NCBI GenBank assembly: GCA_019246795.1
Contig: JAFAPY010000124.1
Span: 1-34,228 of the forward strand
Reading direction: 5' to 3'
DNA: 34,228 nucleotides
Source: Streptosporangiaceae bacterium
Lineage (GTDB): Bacteria; Actinomycetota; Actinomycetes; Streptosporangiales; Streptosporangiaceae
Shown: positions 1 through 10,738 of the stretch, in pieces
How positions within the stretch are numbered: the first letter of the stretch is position 1
How the letters are laid out: each line of letters starts with the position of its first letter
The notes under the pieces: model-generated
What the model saw: only the letters and a program-made list of their open reading frames with translations
Told to the model about the DNA's origin: nothing
Databases searched by the model: none
Program-made: the position numbers and the translations under genes

Positions 1-97
1 ATGTCCGACGTGGGCCGACTGCGCGGAATCTGGCTGGGCACGATGGGACCGGCGTAGGCAACAGCGGCGTAAACCGGGTACCGTTATAGGTGTACGG
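1..97. other. window edge, no gene called
   Basis: An 18-codon frame from base 1 stops at 55-57 and could be the 3' end of an upstream plus-strand gene, but it is too short to identify. I see no RNA gene or repeat here. Confidence 0.3.
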
Positions 98-123
98 ATG
101 CTGGTGAACGTCGTGCTTCCCGT

Positions 124-151
124 TTGCGGGGTGACGGCGGCGTGGTATGAC
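124..151 (+). promoter_or_regulatory. possible SigA-type promoter for the DUF3073 gene
   Basis: TTGCGG (124-129) and TATGAC (146-151) are separated by 16 bases. This would start a transcript near 158 and give a leader of about 60 bases before the ATG at 221. It is a pattern match only; a TATAGG at 85-90 is an alternative -10. Confidence 0.3.
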
Positions 152-220
152 GCACCAAAGCCAGCGACGCGGAGATCCATGGGGCCTGACTGGCTCCGGA
201 CGTTCGAGGGGGTCGAGCCA

Positions 221-493
221 ATGGGGCGCGGCCGAGCCAAGGCCAAGCAGGTAAAGGTTGCTCGTCAGCTCAAGTACAACAGCGGTGACACAGACCTTGA
301 CCGGCTGCGTGCGGAGCTGGGTGTCGGTGCGGACTCCCGCGACGGTAACCTCGATTCCGCCGCCGGGGACCATGACCACGCCGGGGACCATGACGACGCC
401 GGGGATTACGAGGACGAGGAAGACGACGAGGACGCGGGGGCCGGTCGCGCCGTAGCTGCCTGGAAGGACGTCGAGGACGCCTGGCCGCGGTAG
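221..493 (+). CDS. DUF3073 domain-containing protein
   Basis: This is a 90-residue protein starting with MGRGRAKAKQVKVARQLKY and a TDLDRLRAELG motif, the conserved N-terminal block of DUF3073, a small actinobacterial family of unknown function usually found beside purF/purM. The ATG at 221 is chosen because the family begins at this methionine and GAGGGGG lies 8 bases upstream; the frame is open upstream to 98 but that part does not look like the family. The C-terminal half is acidic and repetitive: AGDHDH, AGDHDD, AGDYED, then a run of D and E, encoded by 18-bp repeats at about 362-412. The last 88 bases are antisense to the 3' end of purF, which converges on it. Function is unknown. Confidence 0.85.
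   Translation: MGRGRAKAKQVKVARQLKYNSGDTDLDRLRAELGVGADSRDGNLDSAAGDHDHAGDHDDAGDYEDEEDDEDAGAGRAVAAWKDVEDAWPR
362..412 (+). repeat. 18-bp tandem repeat in the DUF3073 acidic tail
   Basis: The unit GCCGGGGACCATGACSAC occurs twice and a third degenerate copy follows (GCCGGGGATTACGAGG). It encodes AGDHD[HD] in the plus-strand gene. The end of the third copy runs into the purF 3' end. Confidence 0.7.
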
Positions 494-1968
494 GCGGCGG
501 GTAACGATCCCACGCCTTTGAGCACATGGTTGCCGCAGGCGTCCGCGTCGACCGGGATGGGGTAATGGCCGTCGAAGCAGGCCCGGCATAGCCTGCCGCC
601 CGGCAGCGTGGTCGCCTCGGTCAGGCCGGCCAGTGACACGTAGCCGAGGGAGTCGGCGCCGATCGATGCGCAGATCTGCTCCGGTGACAGCTGCCCGGCG
701 ATGAGCTCGGCGCGGGTGGCGAAGTCGATGCCGTAGAAGCACGGCCAGACCACCGGCGGGGATGCGACGCGCACGTGCACCTGGGCGGCGCCCGCCTCGC
801 GGAGCATCGTGACCAGCGCGCGCTGGGTGTTCCCGCGGACGATCGAATCGTCGACCACGACGATCCTGCGGCCTGCGATGGCGTCCCGCAGCGGGTTCAG
901 TTTCAGCCTGATCCCCCGCTGTCGGATGGTCTGGCTGGGCTGGATGAAGGTCCTGCCCACGTAGGAGTTCTTGACCAGGCCCTGGCCGAACGCGATGCCG
1001 CTGGCCTCGGCGAACCCGATCGCGGCCGGCGTACCCGATTCCGGGACCGGGATGACCAGGTCGGCGTCCGCCGGGTGCTCGGCCGCGAGCCGCCTGCCGA
1101 CCGCGACCCTGGTGGCGTGCACGCCCCGGCCGGAGATCGTGGTGTCCGGGCGGGCGAGGTAGACGTACTCGAACAGGCACCCGCGTGGACGGGCCGCCGC
1201 GAACGTCCGCGACCGCACCCCGCGTCCGTCCACGCAGACCAGTTCGCCGGGCGCGACCTCGCGCACCAAGCCGGCGCCCACGATGTCGAGCGCGGCGGTC
1301 TCGCTGGCGATCACCCAGCCGCCGGCCAGGCGGCCGAGGACCAGCGGGTGGAAGCCATGCGGATCCCGCGCCGCGTACAGCGTGCCTTCGTCCATGAACA
1401 CCAGCGAATATGCGCCCTTGACCAGCGGCAGGATCGCCGCCGCCGCGTTCTCCACGCCGTGGCCGCCGGTCCCGGCATGCTCACTGGCGAACAACGCGGT
1501 GAGGACGTCGGTGTCGGACGTCGCAGCCATGCCAGCGTCGCCGTGGCCGGCCTCGCCGAGCAGGGCGGCCAGCTCCCTGGTGTTGATCACGTTACCGTTG
1601 TGGCCGAGCGCCAGGCTGGCCGCGGGCGTGGACCGGAACGTCGGCTGCGCGTTCGCCCAGACCGACGCGCCGGTGGTCGAGTACCGGCAGTGCCCGACCG
1701 CGATGTGGCCGCGCAGCGCGGTCAGGGACGGTTCGTCGAAGACCTGGGCGACCAGGCCCATCTCCTTGTGCACCACGATGCGGTGCCCGTCGCTGACGGC
1801 GATGCCGGCCGATTCCTGTCCCCGGTGCTGCAGCGCGTACAGGCCGTAGTAGGCCAGCTTGGCGACATCCTCGCCGGGCGCCCAGACGCCGAACACGCCG
1901 CAGGCGTCCCGCGGCGGCCGGTCCGCCAGGTCGAGCTCATCGGCCCGGCGACCGTTACGGGCTGGCAC
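406..1968 (-). CDS. purF: amidophosphoribosyltransferase (PurF)
   Basis: PurF makes phosphoribosylamine from PRPP and glutamine, the first step of cytoplasmic de novo purine synthesis. The 520-residue product has a short propeptide before Cys23 in DACGVFGVW, the N-terminal nucleophile of the class II glutamine amidotransferase domain, followed by the LQHRGQESAGIA motif. The PRPP-binding signature IVVVDDSIVRGNT is in the second half. Cysteines in CLFEY, WPCFYG and LCRACFDG fit the [4Fe-4S]-bearing type. The start is GTG at 1968, 9 bases from the sterol-carrier gene. It is the last gene of the purS-purF operon. The C-terminus is odd: after GSLPAAYRGQ it ends in a low-complexity tail with eight serines, read antisense to the acid-rich end of DUF3073. 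purM is not next to it in this window. Confidence 0.95.
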   Translation of the reverse strand: MPARNGRRADELDLADRPPRDACGVFGVWAPGEDVAKLAYYGLYALQHRGQESAGIAVSDGHRIVVHKEMGLVAQVFDEPSLTALRGHIAVGHCRYSTTGASVWANAQPTFRSTPAASLALGHNGNVINTRELAALLGEAGHGDAGMAATSDTDVLTALFASEHAGTGGHGVENAAAAILPLVKGAYSLVFMDEGTLYAARDPHGFHPLVLGRLAGGWVIASETAALDIVGAGLVREVAPGELVCVDGRGVRSRTFAAARPRGCLFEYVYLARPDTTISGRGVHATRVAVGRRLAAEHPADADLVIPVPESGTPAAIGFAEASGIAFGQGLVKNSYVGRTFIQPSQTIRQRGIRLKLNPLRDAIAGRRIVVVDDSIVRGNTQRALVTMLREAGAAQVHVRVASPPVVWPCFYGIDFATRAELIAGQLSPEQICASIGADSLGYVSLAGLTEATTLPGGRLCRACFDGHYPIPVDADACGNHVLKGVGSLPAAYRGQASSTSFQAATARPAPASSSSSSSS

Positions 1969-1977
1969 GGGATGAGT

Positions 1978-2346
1978 CTAGTAAACAACAGGCAGGTAGG
2001 CGCCGAGGTCAGCGCGCGAGCCGCTGGCGTGGACCGCGCCAGAGCCGACAGCTTGCGCCCAGCCGAGCCGGCCCGTGGCCAGCCGGATCCACGTGACCGG
2101 GTCGGTTTCCACCACGTTCGGCGGCGTGCCCCTGGTATGCGCCGGGCCGGGCAGGCATTGCACGGCGGCCGCCGGCGGCACCCGTACCTCCACAGCCCGG
2201 CCCGGGTGGCGGGACGCGAGCAGGTACAGCAGGTGCCGCGCCGCGGTCCGCAGTAGCTGCGGCTCGGGCGGGGCGCCGGCGTCGAGCGCCGCCAGCACGG
2301 CGGTAACGCTGCCCGGCCCGCGCGGGTCAAGACGTCGGGCCGGCAT
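1978..2346 (-). CDS. sterol carrier family protein
   Basis: This is a 122-residue protein between purL and purF. Its C-terminal half, with ETDPVTWIRLATGRLGW and an ending that repeats the SRADLGAYLPV style, matches the actinobacterial sterol-carrier-protein-like family commonly encoded at this place in purine operons. Family members are thought to have a small SCP2-like lipid-binding fold, but the substrate and any link to purine synthesis are unknown. It starts with ATG at 2346 and lies 17 bases after the purL stop. There are no membrane segments or signal peptide, so a cytoplasmic location is likely. The family call rests on sequence style and position. Confidence 0.75.
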   Translation of the reverse strand: MPARRLDPRGPGSVTAVLAALDAGAPPEPQLLRTAARHLLYLLASRHPGRAVEVRVPPAAAVQCLPGPAHTRGTPPNVVETDPVTWIRLATGRLGWAQAVGSGAVHASGSRADLGAYLPVVY

Positions 2347-2363
2347 AGCAGCGAAGGTACTCC

Positions 2364-4606
<2,243 letters not shown>

Positions 4607-4610
<4 letters not shown>

Positions 4611-5275
4611 CGGGCCACCGCCGCCACCGCCGAGGCGAAAAAGCCGAGGCCGTCGGCCGTGGGCCCGGTGAGCTCGCTGACCGCATGCTCCGGATGCGGC
4701 ATCACGCCGACCACGTTGCCCTCAGCGCCGCACACCCCGGCGATGCCGCCGGCCGAGCCATTGGGGTTGCCGTCGGCGTACCTGACCACGACGCGGCCTG
4801 CCGCCTGCAGATCCGCCAGCGTGCCAGGGTCGGCCGCGTAGGCCCCCTGGCCGCTCTTCAGCGGCACCGTGATCCGTTCTCCGGGCTGGTAGGCGCCGGT
4901 CCACGCCGTCCGGTTGTTCTCCACCGCAAGCCGCACGTCCCTGGTGATGAAGCGCAGCCCGGCGTTGCGGGTCAGCGCCCCGGGCAGCAGGTGCGCCTCG
5001 CACAGGATCTGGAACCCGTTACAGATGCCGAGCACCGGCAGGCCGGACCGGGCCGCGGGCACCAGCTCGCTCATCACCGGGGCGAACCGGGCGATCGCAC
5101 CGCAGCGCAGGTAATCGCCGTAGGAGAAGCCGCCCGGCAGGATCACCGCGTCCACGCCGCGCAGGTCACGGTCGGCATGCCACAGCGGGACGGGCTCAGC
5201 TCCTGCCAGCCGCACCGCGCGCGCCGCGTCCCGGTCGTCGAGCGAGCCAGGGAAGGTGATGACACCTATCCGCAC
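4607..5275 (-). CDS. purQ: phosphoribosylformylglycinamidine synthase, glutaminase subunit (PurQ)
   Basis: PurQ hydrolyses glutamine and passes ammonia to PurL within the PurLQS complex. The 222-residue protein shows the class I amidotransferase nucleophile region [11 protein letters not shown] and the late His/Glu pair in [27 protein letters not shown], typical of PurQ, is also present. It starts at ATG 5275 and its stop overlaps the purL start. It lies 47 bases after the upstream ATPase gene on the same strand. Confidence 0.96.
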
Positions 5276-5322
5276 GCACGCAGCCTACCGGGGGGCCACG
5301 CCGGTGCCAGGGTGCCGCGCTG

Positions 5323-5814
5323 CTAGCTCGCGGCCCGCAGCTCCCGCAGCGGGGCTTCCCTGGTCCACCTGATGCGCTTGCGCATGGTCACCACCGTGCC
5401 GCGACCCGGGCTGCTGTCCAGCGTGACGTTGTCCACGCATGCCCGCATGACGGCCAGGCCACGGCCGGACTCGGGCAGCTGGGCGATCGGGGCCGCGGGA
5501 CCGGGCCGAGCTGGCCTGCGCGGCCGGACGCCGATGCCCTGATCCGCCACCTCGACCTGGCAGCCGGCGGCGCCGAGGCTGGTCAGCACCGCATAGTCGT
5601 GGATGCGCCTGCCGCCGTGCATGAGCACGTTGGTGCAGGCCTCGGTGGCCGCGAGCAGGATGTCATACACCGATTCCTCGTCCACGCCGAGCCCGCGCAG
5701 TGTGTCGCCGAGCACCCTGCGCATCACCGGCACGCTCAGCCGCTCGCAGCGGAACATCAGGCCGAACTTCACGTCAGGAACTGGCTTCGCGCCCGTCTTG
5801 CCGCCCGTTTCCAC
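5323..5814 (-). CDS. RsbW/SpoIIAB-like ATP-binding protein (HATPase_c) inside the purine operon
   Basis: The product is a single GHKL-type ATPase domain like anti-sigma-factor kinases. The N-box is ATEACTNVLMHG, the G1 box is VEVADQGIGV and the G2 region is ESGRGLAVMRA. Such proteins phosphorylate an anti-sigma antagonist or bind a sigma factor, but no partner is encoded nearby, so the target is unknown. The frame is open to an ATG at 5931 that overlaps the purS stop, but that 39-codon extension is Arg/Pro rich with many A/T third positions. I prefer GTG 5814 (163 residues); GTG 5772 is also possible. It sits between purS and purQ on the same strand, so it is probably co-transcribed with them. 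Confidence 0.75.
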   Translation of the reverse strand: METGGKTGAKPVPDVKFGLMFRCERLSVPVMRRVLGDTLRGLGVDEESVYDILLAATEACTNVLMHGGRRIHDYAVLTSLGAAGCQVEVADQGIGVRPRRPARPGPAAPIAQLPESGRGLAVMRACVDNVTLDSSPGRGTVVTMRKRIRWTREAPLRELRAAS

Positions 5815-5920
5815 AGTTCGGGTGATTCCCCGCTGGCGCGGCCGAAACCGGGACCTAGGTCCGAAAGGAGCCTGGCCGGGCCGGCAGGCGGCGGCACGCG
5901 ACGGCCCGGATCGGCCAGGC

Positions 5921-6163
5921 TCAGCCCGCATGCAGCGTAAATTCCTCGATGACCGGGTTGGACAGCAGCTCCCGCGCCAGTTGTGTGATGGCCGTCACAG
6001 CCGCCTCGTCCGCCGGGCCGGCCAGCTCCACGTCGAACCTCTTGCCCTGCCTGACCGAGACCACCTGCCCGAAACCCAGGCGGCGGGAGGCGCTGGCAAT
6101 GGCCTCTCCCTCCGGATCATGGATCTCCGGCTTGAGCATTACCTCCACGATCATCCGCGCCAC
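5921..6163 (-). CDS. purS: phosphoribosylformylglycinamidine synthase subunit PurS
   Basis: PurS is the small structural subunit joining PurL and PurQ. The 80-residue protein contains VEVMLKPEIHDPEGEAI and VRQGKRFDVEL, both typical of PurS, and ends in VIEEFTLHAG. The GTG start at 6163 is supported by GGAGG four bases upstream (6168-6172). An in-frame ATG at 6154 is a weaker alternative. The reading frame stays open far upstream into the antisense of the E1alpha gene, but that extension is a shadow. It is the first gene of the operon and has a good promoter match just upstream. Confidence 0.92.
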   Translation of the reverse strand: MARMIVEVMLKPEIHDPEGEAIASASRRLGFGQVVSVRQGKRFDVELAGPADEAAVTAITQLARELLSNPVIEEFTLHAG

Positions 6164-6185
6164 GTATCCTCCAGGGCAATCAGGG

Positions 6186-6214
6186 CATATATCGTCTGGT
6201 GAGGAGCTGGTCAG
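6186..6214 (-). promoter_or_regulatory. predicted promoter of the purS-purF operon
   Basis: On the minus strand CTGACC (6214-6209) and TATATG (6191-6186) are separated by exactly 17 bases, a good SigA-type match. Transcription would start near 6179, leaving a leader of about 16 bases carrying the purS ribosome-binding site. No purine riboswitch fits in so short a leader. Confidence 0.55.
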
Positions 6215-6337
6215 CGGGACCGGCGGCCCCACAGGGCACGCAGCGTACGCGACGGCACCGCGATCAGGCGTCCGGGAACCCGAATCCCGCGTGGCCGGCG
6301 CTGGCGACCCCAGACCCGGCCCGGAAAGGAGTGGCAC

Positions 6338-7516
6338 GTGACCGTCGAATCCGGCGGTGCGACCACAGCCGCACTGCAGGACCACGCCAGCCAAGCGCCA
6401 GGCACGCCAGGCACGCCAGGCGAGGCAGGCGGCCTCGTCCAACTGCTTACCCCTGAGGGGGAGCGGACCGACCATCCCGGCTACCCGCTGGACCTGCCCG
6501 CCGCAGACATCAGAGGCCTGTACCGGGACATGCTGCTTGTCCGCAGGATCGATACCGAGGCGATCTCGCTGCAGCGCCAGGGCGAGCTCGGCATCTGGGC
6601 CTCCCTGCTCGGCCAGGAGGCCGCCCAGATCGGCTCGGCCCGCGCGCTGGCCGCCCACGACATGGTGTTCCCCACCTACCGCGAGCACGGCGTCGCCTGG
6701 TGCCGCGGCATCGACCCGGCGAAGCTGCTCGAGCTGTACCGCGGCGTCAGCCACGGCGGCTGGGCCCCCGAGGAGCACAAGTTCGGCCTGTACACGATCG
6801 TGATCGGCAGCCAGACCCTGCACGCGACCGGGTACGCGATGGGCATCCAGCGCGACGGCGCCGTCGGCGGGGACGGGGCCGAGGCGGCCATCGTCTACTT
6901 CGGGGACGGCGCCACCAGCCAGGGCGACGTGAACGAGTCGTTCGTGTGGGCTTCGGTGTTCAACGCGCCGGTCGTGTTCTTCTGCCAGAACAACCAGTGG
7001 GCGATTTCCGAGCCGCTGGAGCGGCAGAGCCGCATCCCGCTGTATCAGCGGGCACGGGGTTTCGGTTTCCCGGGCCTGCGCGTGGACGGCAACGACGTGC
7101 TCGCCTGCTATGCGGTGACGAAGAAGGCCATGCAGGCGGCCCGGGAGGGACAGGGCCCCACCTTCATCGAGGCGTTCACCTACCGGATGGGCGCGCACAC
7201 CACCACCGACGACCCCACCAGGTACCGGCTGGCCAGCGAGCTGGAGATGTGGAAGCTGAAGGACCCGATCGAGCGGGTGCGGGCCTACCTGGTCCGCACC
7301 GGGCAGGCCGGGCCGGAGTTCTTCGCCGAGGTGGACGCGGAAGCGGACCAGCTCGGCTCACGAGTGCGCGAGGCGTGCCGGACCATGTCCGACCCGCCGC
7401 CGCTGGCCATCTTCGACAACGTGTACACCGAACCGGACGCCATCGTGGCGGCCGAGCGCGAGCAGTTCGCCGCCTACCTGGATTCCTTCGTCGACGGGGA
7501 GGGGGAGGGGCGATGA
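6338..7516 (+). CDS. pdhA: 2-oxoacid (probably pyruvate) dehydrogenase E1 component, alpha subunit
   Basis: This is the thiamine-diphosphate-binding half of E1, which decarboxylates pyruvate or a branched-chain 2-oxoacid and reductively acetylates the E2 lipoyl arm. The ThDP motif runs from GDG at residues 189-191 to NN at 218-219. MGAHTTTDDPTRYR near residue 286 is the conserved phosphorylation-loop region of E1alpha. The first 45 residues are low complexity, with short GTPGTPG repeats. The GTG start at 6338 has GGAAAGGAG at 6322-6330. The stop overlaps the E1beta start as ATGA. Whether the substrate is pyruvate or a branched-chain acid cannot be settled from sequence alone. Confidence 0.9.
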   Translation: MTVESGGATTAALQDHASQAPGTPGTPGEAGGLVQLLTPEGERTDHPGYPLDLPAADIRGLYRDMLLVRRIDTEAISLQRQGELGIWASLLGQEAAQIGSARALAAHDMVFPTYREHGVAWCRGIDPAKLLELYRGVSHGGWAPEEHKFGLYTIVIGSQTLHATGYAMGIQRDGAVGGDGAEAAIVYFGDGATSQGDVNESFVWASVFNAPVVFFCQNNQWAISEPLERQSRIPLYQRARGFGFPGLRVDGNDVLACYAVTKKAMQAAREGQGPTFIEAFTYRMGAHTTTDDPTRYRLASELEMWKLKDPIERVRAYLVRTGQAGPEFFAEVDAEADQLGSRVREACRTMSDPPPLAIFDNVYTEPDAIVAAEREQFAAYLDSFVDGEGEGR

Positions 7517-8496
7517 CCACGTTGACCTTGTCCAGGGCGCTCAACGAGGGGCTGCGCAAGGCGCTGGAAAACGACCCCAAGGTGCTGATCATGGGGGAGG
7601 ACGTCGGCAAGCTCGGCGGGGTGTTCCGGGTGACAGACGGGCTGATGAAGGACTTCGGCGAGAACCGGGTGATCGACACGCCGCTGGCCGAGTCCGGCAT
7701 CGTCGGCACCGCGATCGGCTTGGCCCTGCGCGGCTACCGGCCGGTCTGCGAGATCCAGTTCGACGGTTTCGTCTACCCGGCGGTCGACCAGATCGTCAGC
7801 CAGCTTGCCAAGATGCGGTACCGCTCGCTCGGCAACGTCGCCCTGCCGGTGGTGATCCGCATCCCCTGCGGCGGCGGCATCGGCGCGGTCGAGCACCACA
7901 GCGAGTCCCCGGAGGTGCTGTTCACCCATACCGCGGGCCTGCGCGTGGTCGCCTGCGCGGACGCTGCCGACGCGTTCACCATGATCCAGCAGTCGGTCAG
8001 CTGCGACGACCCGGTGATCTTCTTCGAGCCGAAACGGCGCTACTGGGACAAGGGCGAGGTCGATACCGCGGCAGGCGTCGCGGACGCGCTGCCGCTGGAC
8101 CGGGCCAGGGTCGCGCTGGAGGGCGCCGACGTGACGCTGCTGTGCTACGGGCCGCTGGTGCGCACCTGCCTGGAGTCGGCGATCGCGGCCCGCGAAGACG
8201 GCCGCAGCGTGGAGGTCGTCGACCTGCGCTCGCTGTCCCCGCTGGACACCGAGGTGATCACCGCGTCGGTCCGCAAGACGGGCCGCTGTGTCGTCGCACA
8301 CGAGGCGCCGGTGTACGCCGGCCTCGGCGCGGAGATCGCCGCCCGGGTCACCGAGCAGTGCTTCTACTGCCTGGAGGCGCCGGTGCTGAGGGTCGGCGGC
8401 TTCCATACCCCGTACCCGCCGTCCCGGCTCGAGGAGCACTACCTGCCCGACCTGGACCGGATCCTGGACGCCGTCGACCGCACGTTCGGCTACTGA
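7513..8496 (+). CDS. pdhB: 2-oxoacid (probably pyruvate) dehydrogenase E1 component, beta subunit
   Basis: The 327-residue protein pairs with the alpha subunit to form E1. It has the transketolase-like MGEDVGKLGGVFRVTDGL, DTPLAESGIVGTAIGLA and EIQFDGFVYPAVDQIVSQ blocks, and the C-terminal domain reads VVDLRSLSPLDTEVI and HEAPVYAGLGAEIAARV. Its ATG overlaps the preceding TGA as ATGA, so translation is coupled. The E2 gene follows after 10 bases with a GAGGGGG-type ribosome-binding site. Confidence 0.92.
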   Translation: MTTLTLSRALNEGLRKALENDPKVLIMGEDVGKLGGVFRVTDGLMKDFGENRVIDTPLAESGIVGTAIGLALRGYRPVCEIQFDGFVYPAVDQIVSQLAKMRYRSLGNVALPVVIRIPCGGGIGAVEHHSESPEVLFTHTAGLRVVACADAADAFTMIQQSVSCDDPVIFFEPKRRYWDKGEVDTAAGVADALPLDRARVALEGADVTLLCYGPLVRTCLESAIAAREDGRSVEVVDLRSLSPLDTEVITASVRKTGRCVVAHEAPVYAGLGAEIAARVTEQCFYCLEAPVLRVGGFHTPYPPSRLEEHYLPDLDRILDAVDRTFGY

Positions 8497-8506
8497 GGGG
8501 GCGATC

Positions 8507-9949
8507 ATGGCCGAGCTGAAAGCGTTCAAGCTCCCCGACGTAGGTGAGGGTCTGACCGAGGCCGACATCGTGGCCTGGCACGTCGGGCCGGGCGACCAGG
8601 TCACGGTCAACCAGGTGATCGTGGAGATCGAGACCGCGAAGGCGGTGGTCGAGCTGCCGTCCCCCTGGGACGGGACGGTCGCCAGGCTGCTGGCCGAGCC
8701 GGGCCAGACCGTCGACGTGGGCGTCCCGATCATCGAGATCGACGTGTCCGGCGCTCCCGCACCACCCGCGCCGAGCGAACCCGCCGCACCGGCTGAGGCT
8801 GCCATTCCTGCCGAACGAACCACGGGTTCCCCGGCTCCGGGACAGCCGGAAACCCCCCAACGGCAGGCGGTGCTGGTGGGCTACGGGGTCAGGGCGTCGG
8901 CCACCACGCGCCGCCGCAGGGTCAGCCAGTCGGTGGCCGTCGCGGCCACCCGCCCGGAGACGGCCGAGGTGGTTCCCGCGGCGCCGCAGGCCGGGTCGCC
9001 GCCGCGGGAGGCCGAACCGCCGCGGATCGAGCCCCCGCCGCAGCCCGAGGTGCCCGCAGCACGTCCGCTGGCCAAGCCGCCGGTGCGCAAGCTGGCCAGG
9101 GACCTGGGCATCAGCCTGGCGGACCTGGCAGGCTCCGGCCCTGGCGGCTCCATCACCCGCGATGACGTGCACCGCGCGGCCGACAGCACCGCTCGTTCGG
9201 GAAACGGAAAGGCCGAGACGGCCACGCTGGCCGCGGCGCCCGGCGCGGCGCGGGAAGAGCGGATCCCGATCCGTGGAGTGCGCAAGGTCATGGCGGCGGC
9301 CATGGCCTCCAGCGCGTTCACCGCCCCGCACGTCACCGAGTTCCTGCAGGTCGACATGACCGAGACCATGGCCGCAGCCCGCCGCGTCCGCGAGCTGCCC
9401 GACTACGCGGGCCTGCGGGTCTCCCCGCTGCTGCTGGCCGCACGCGCGCTGCTGGTCGCGGTGCGCAGGCACCCGCTGATCAACTCCTCCTGGGATGAGG
9501 CCGCGCAGGAGATCGTGGTCAGGCACTACGTGAACCTCGGCATCGCCGTCGCGACCGACCGCGGCCTCATCGTGCCGAACATCAAAGACGCCGGGCAGCT
9601 CACCTTGCCCGAGCTGGCCCGCGGCCTGCAGCAGCTTACCGACACGGCCCGGGCGGGCAAGGCAACCCCCGCGGACCTGGCAGGCGGCACGATCACGATC
9701 ACCAACGTGGGGGTGTTCGGCGTGGACGCCGGCACCCCGATCCTCACCCCCGGCGAGGCGGCCATCCTCGCCCTCGGGCAGGTCAGGGACGCCCCATGGG
9801 TGGTCGGCGGGGAGCTCGCCGTGCGCAAGGTCTGCACCGTGTCGCTGTCCTTCGACCACCGCATCGTCGACGGAGAGCTCGGCTCCGCCGTGCTCCGCGA
9901 CGTAGGCTCGATGCTCGAGGACCCGGTCCGGATCCTCGCCTGGACCTGA
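8507..9949 (+). CDS. dihydrolipoamide acyltransferase, E2 component
   Basis: E2 is the core of the complex and moves the acyl group from lipoyl-lysine to CoA. The 480-residue protein has one N-terminal lipoyl domain with Lys45 in EIETAKAVVEL. A long Ala/Pro linker follows, then an E3/E1-binding domain (PVRKLARDLGISLADL...GPGGSITRDDV, about residues 187-220). The catalytic domain ends with SFDHRIVDGE, in which His451 and Asp455 are the expected catalytic residues. No E3 (dihydrolipoamide dehydrogenase) gene is in the window, so E3 must be supplied from elsewhere. Confidence 0.92.
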   Translation: MAELKAFKLPDVGEGLTEADIVAWHVGPGDQVTVNQVIVEIETAKAVVELPSPWDGTVARLLAEPGQTVDVGVPIIEIDVSGAPAPPAPSEPAAPAEAAIPAERTTGSPAPGQPETPQRQAVLVGYGVRASATTRRRRVSQSVAVAATRPETAEVVPAAPQAGSPPREAEPPRIEPPPQPEVPAARPLAKPPVRKLARDLGISLADLAGSGPGGSITRDDVHRAADSTARSGNGKAETATLAAAPGAAREERIPIRGVRKVMAAAMASSAFTAPHVTEFLQVDMTETMAAARRVRELPDYAGLRVSPLLLAARALLVAVRRHPLINSSWDEAAQEIVVRHYVNLGIAVATDRGLIVPNIKDAGQLTLPELARGLQQLTDTARAGKATPADLAGGTITITNVGVFGVDAGTPILTPGEAAILALGQVRDAPWVVGGELAVRKVCTVSLSFDHRIVDGELGSAVLRDVGSMLEDPVRILAWT

Positions 9950-9988
9950 GGCCTACGGTCCTTGGCCAACCCTTCGAGGAGGGGCGCC

Positions 9989-10738
9989 GTGTCGCTCGGC
10001 AAGGTGCGTGACGCGCTGATCGCGATGATCAGCTTCCTGGCGCTGCTGTGGGTCATCCAGGCGGCCAACTGGGCCGACGGCTACCGGCTCGACCCCAGCT
10101 TCGGCATCCTGCCGCATCACCTCAGCCACCTTGGCGACATTTTCACCGCCCCGTTCCTGCACGCCTCCTGGCAGCACATCGAGGGCAACTCGGTGCCGCT
10201 GTTCGTCCTCGGCTTCCTCGCCGCCTACCGCGGCGTCGCCAAGTTCCTCGCGGTCACGCTCATCGTGATCGTCACAAGCGGGCTGGCCGTGTGGCTGTTC
10301 CAGAGCGGCAATACGCTGACCGTGGGGGCCAGCGGGCTGGTGTTCGGGTACTTCGGCTACGTGCTGGTCCGGGGGATGTTCGACAGGAACTGGGTCGACA
10401 TCGCCGTGGGGGCGGCGGCAGGCGCCATGTACTACTACATCCTGTCCGTCGCCATCCCCGGCACCCCTGGCATCAGCTGGATCGATCACATCGGCGGCCT
10501 GGCCGGCGGGGTTCTCGCCGGATGGCTGCTGCGCAGCAAGCGCGTCCCGCTGGCCCCTGGTCCGGTCTCCGGCGGCGCATTACCACCGGGCGCACGGCAC
10601 CAGCCCGCGTTTCAGAAGGCCGCCTCAGGGACCTCCATCAGGTCCAGGGAGGTTTCCTCGGCGATCCTGCGCTCGGCGGCCAGCCTGGGCAGCACGGTCG
10701 CGGCGAAGAACCGCGCCGAGGCCAGCTTGCCCGCGTAG
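9989..10738 (+). CDS. rhomboid-family intramembrane serine protease
   Basis: Rhomboids cleave membrane proteins within the bilayer. The 249-residue protein has about six hydrophobic segments and the full motif set: HIEGN (His63, Asn67), VGASGLVFG with Ser115, and DHIGGLAGG with His167. The GTG at 9989 is chosen because GAGGAGGGG (9976-9984) lies five bases upstream; a TTG at 9962 would also be in frame. The recognisable family ends near residue 185. About 60 further residues are soluble, and the last 127 bases are antisense to the end of the acyl-CoA dehydrogenase gene, so the tail may be an accident of a lost stop. Confidence 0.88.
   Translation: MSLGKVRDALIAMISFLALLWVIQAANWADGYRLDPSFGILPHHLSHLGDIFTAPFLHASWQHIEGNSVPLFVLGFLAAYRGVAKFLAVTLIVIVTSGLAVWLFQSGNTLTVGASGLVFGYFGYVLVRGMFDRNWVDIAVGAAAGAMYYYILSVAIPGTPGISWIDHIGGLAGGVLAGWLLRSKRVPLAPGPVSGGALPPGARHQPAFQKAASGTSIRSREVSSAILRSAASLGSTVAAKNRAEASLPA

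Noticed and set aside
775-2256. Long plus-strand frame over purF
   Set aside because: It is antisense to purF, has no family-like motifs, and is rich in Arg/Gly/Asp as expected for the shadow of a GC-rich gene.
5815-5931. Start of the RsbW-like gene at ATG 5931 overlapping purS
   Set aside because: The extra 39 codons are low complexity with many A/T third positions, unlike the rest of the gene, though translation coupling there cannot be excluded.
6164-7198. Upstream extension of the purS frame to 425 residues
   Set aside because: It is antisense to E1alpha. purS has its own ribosome-binding site and promoter at 6163-6214.
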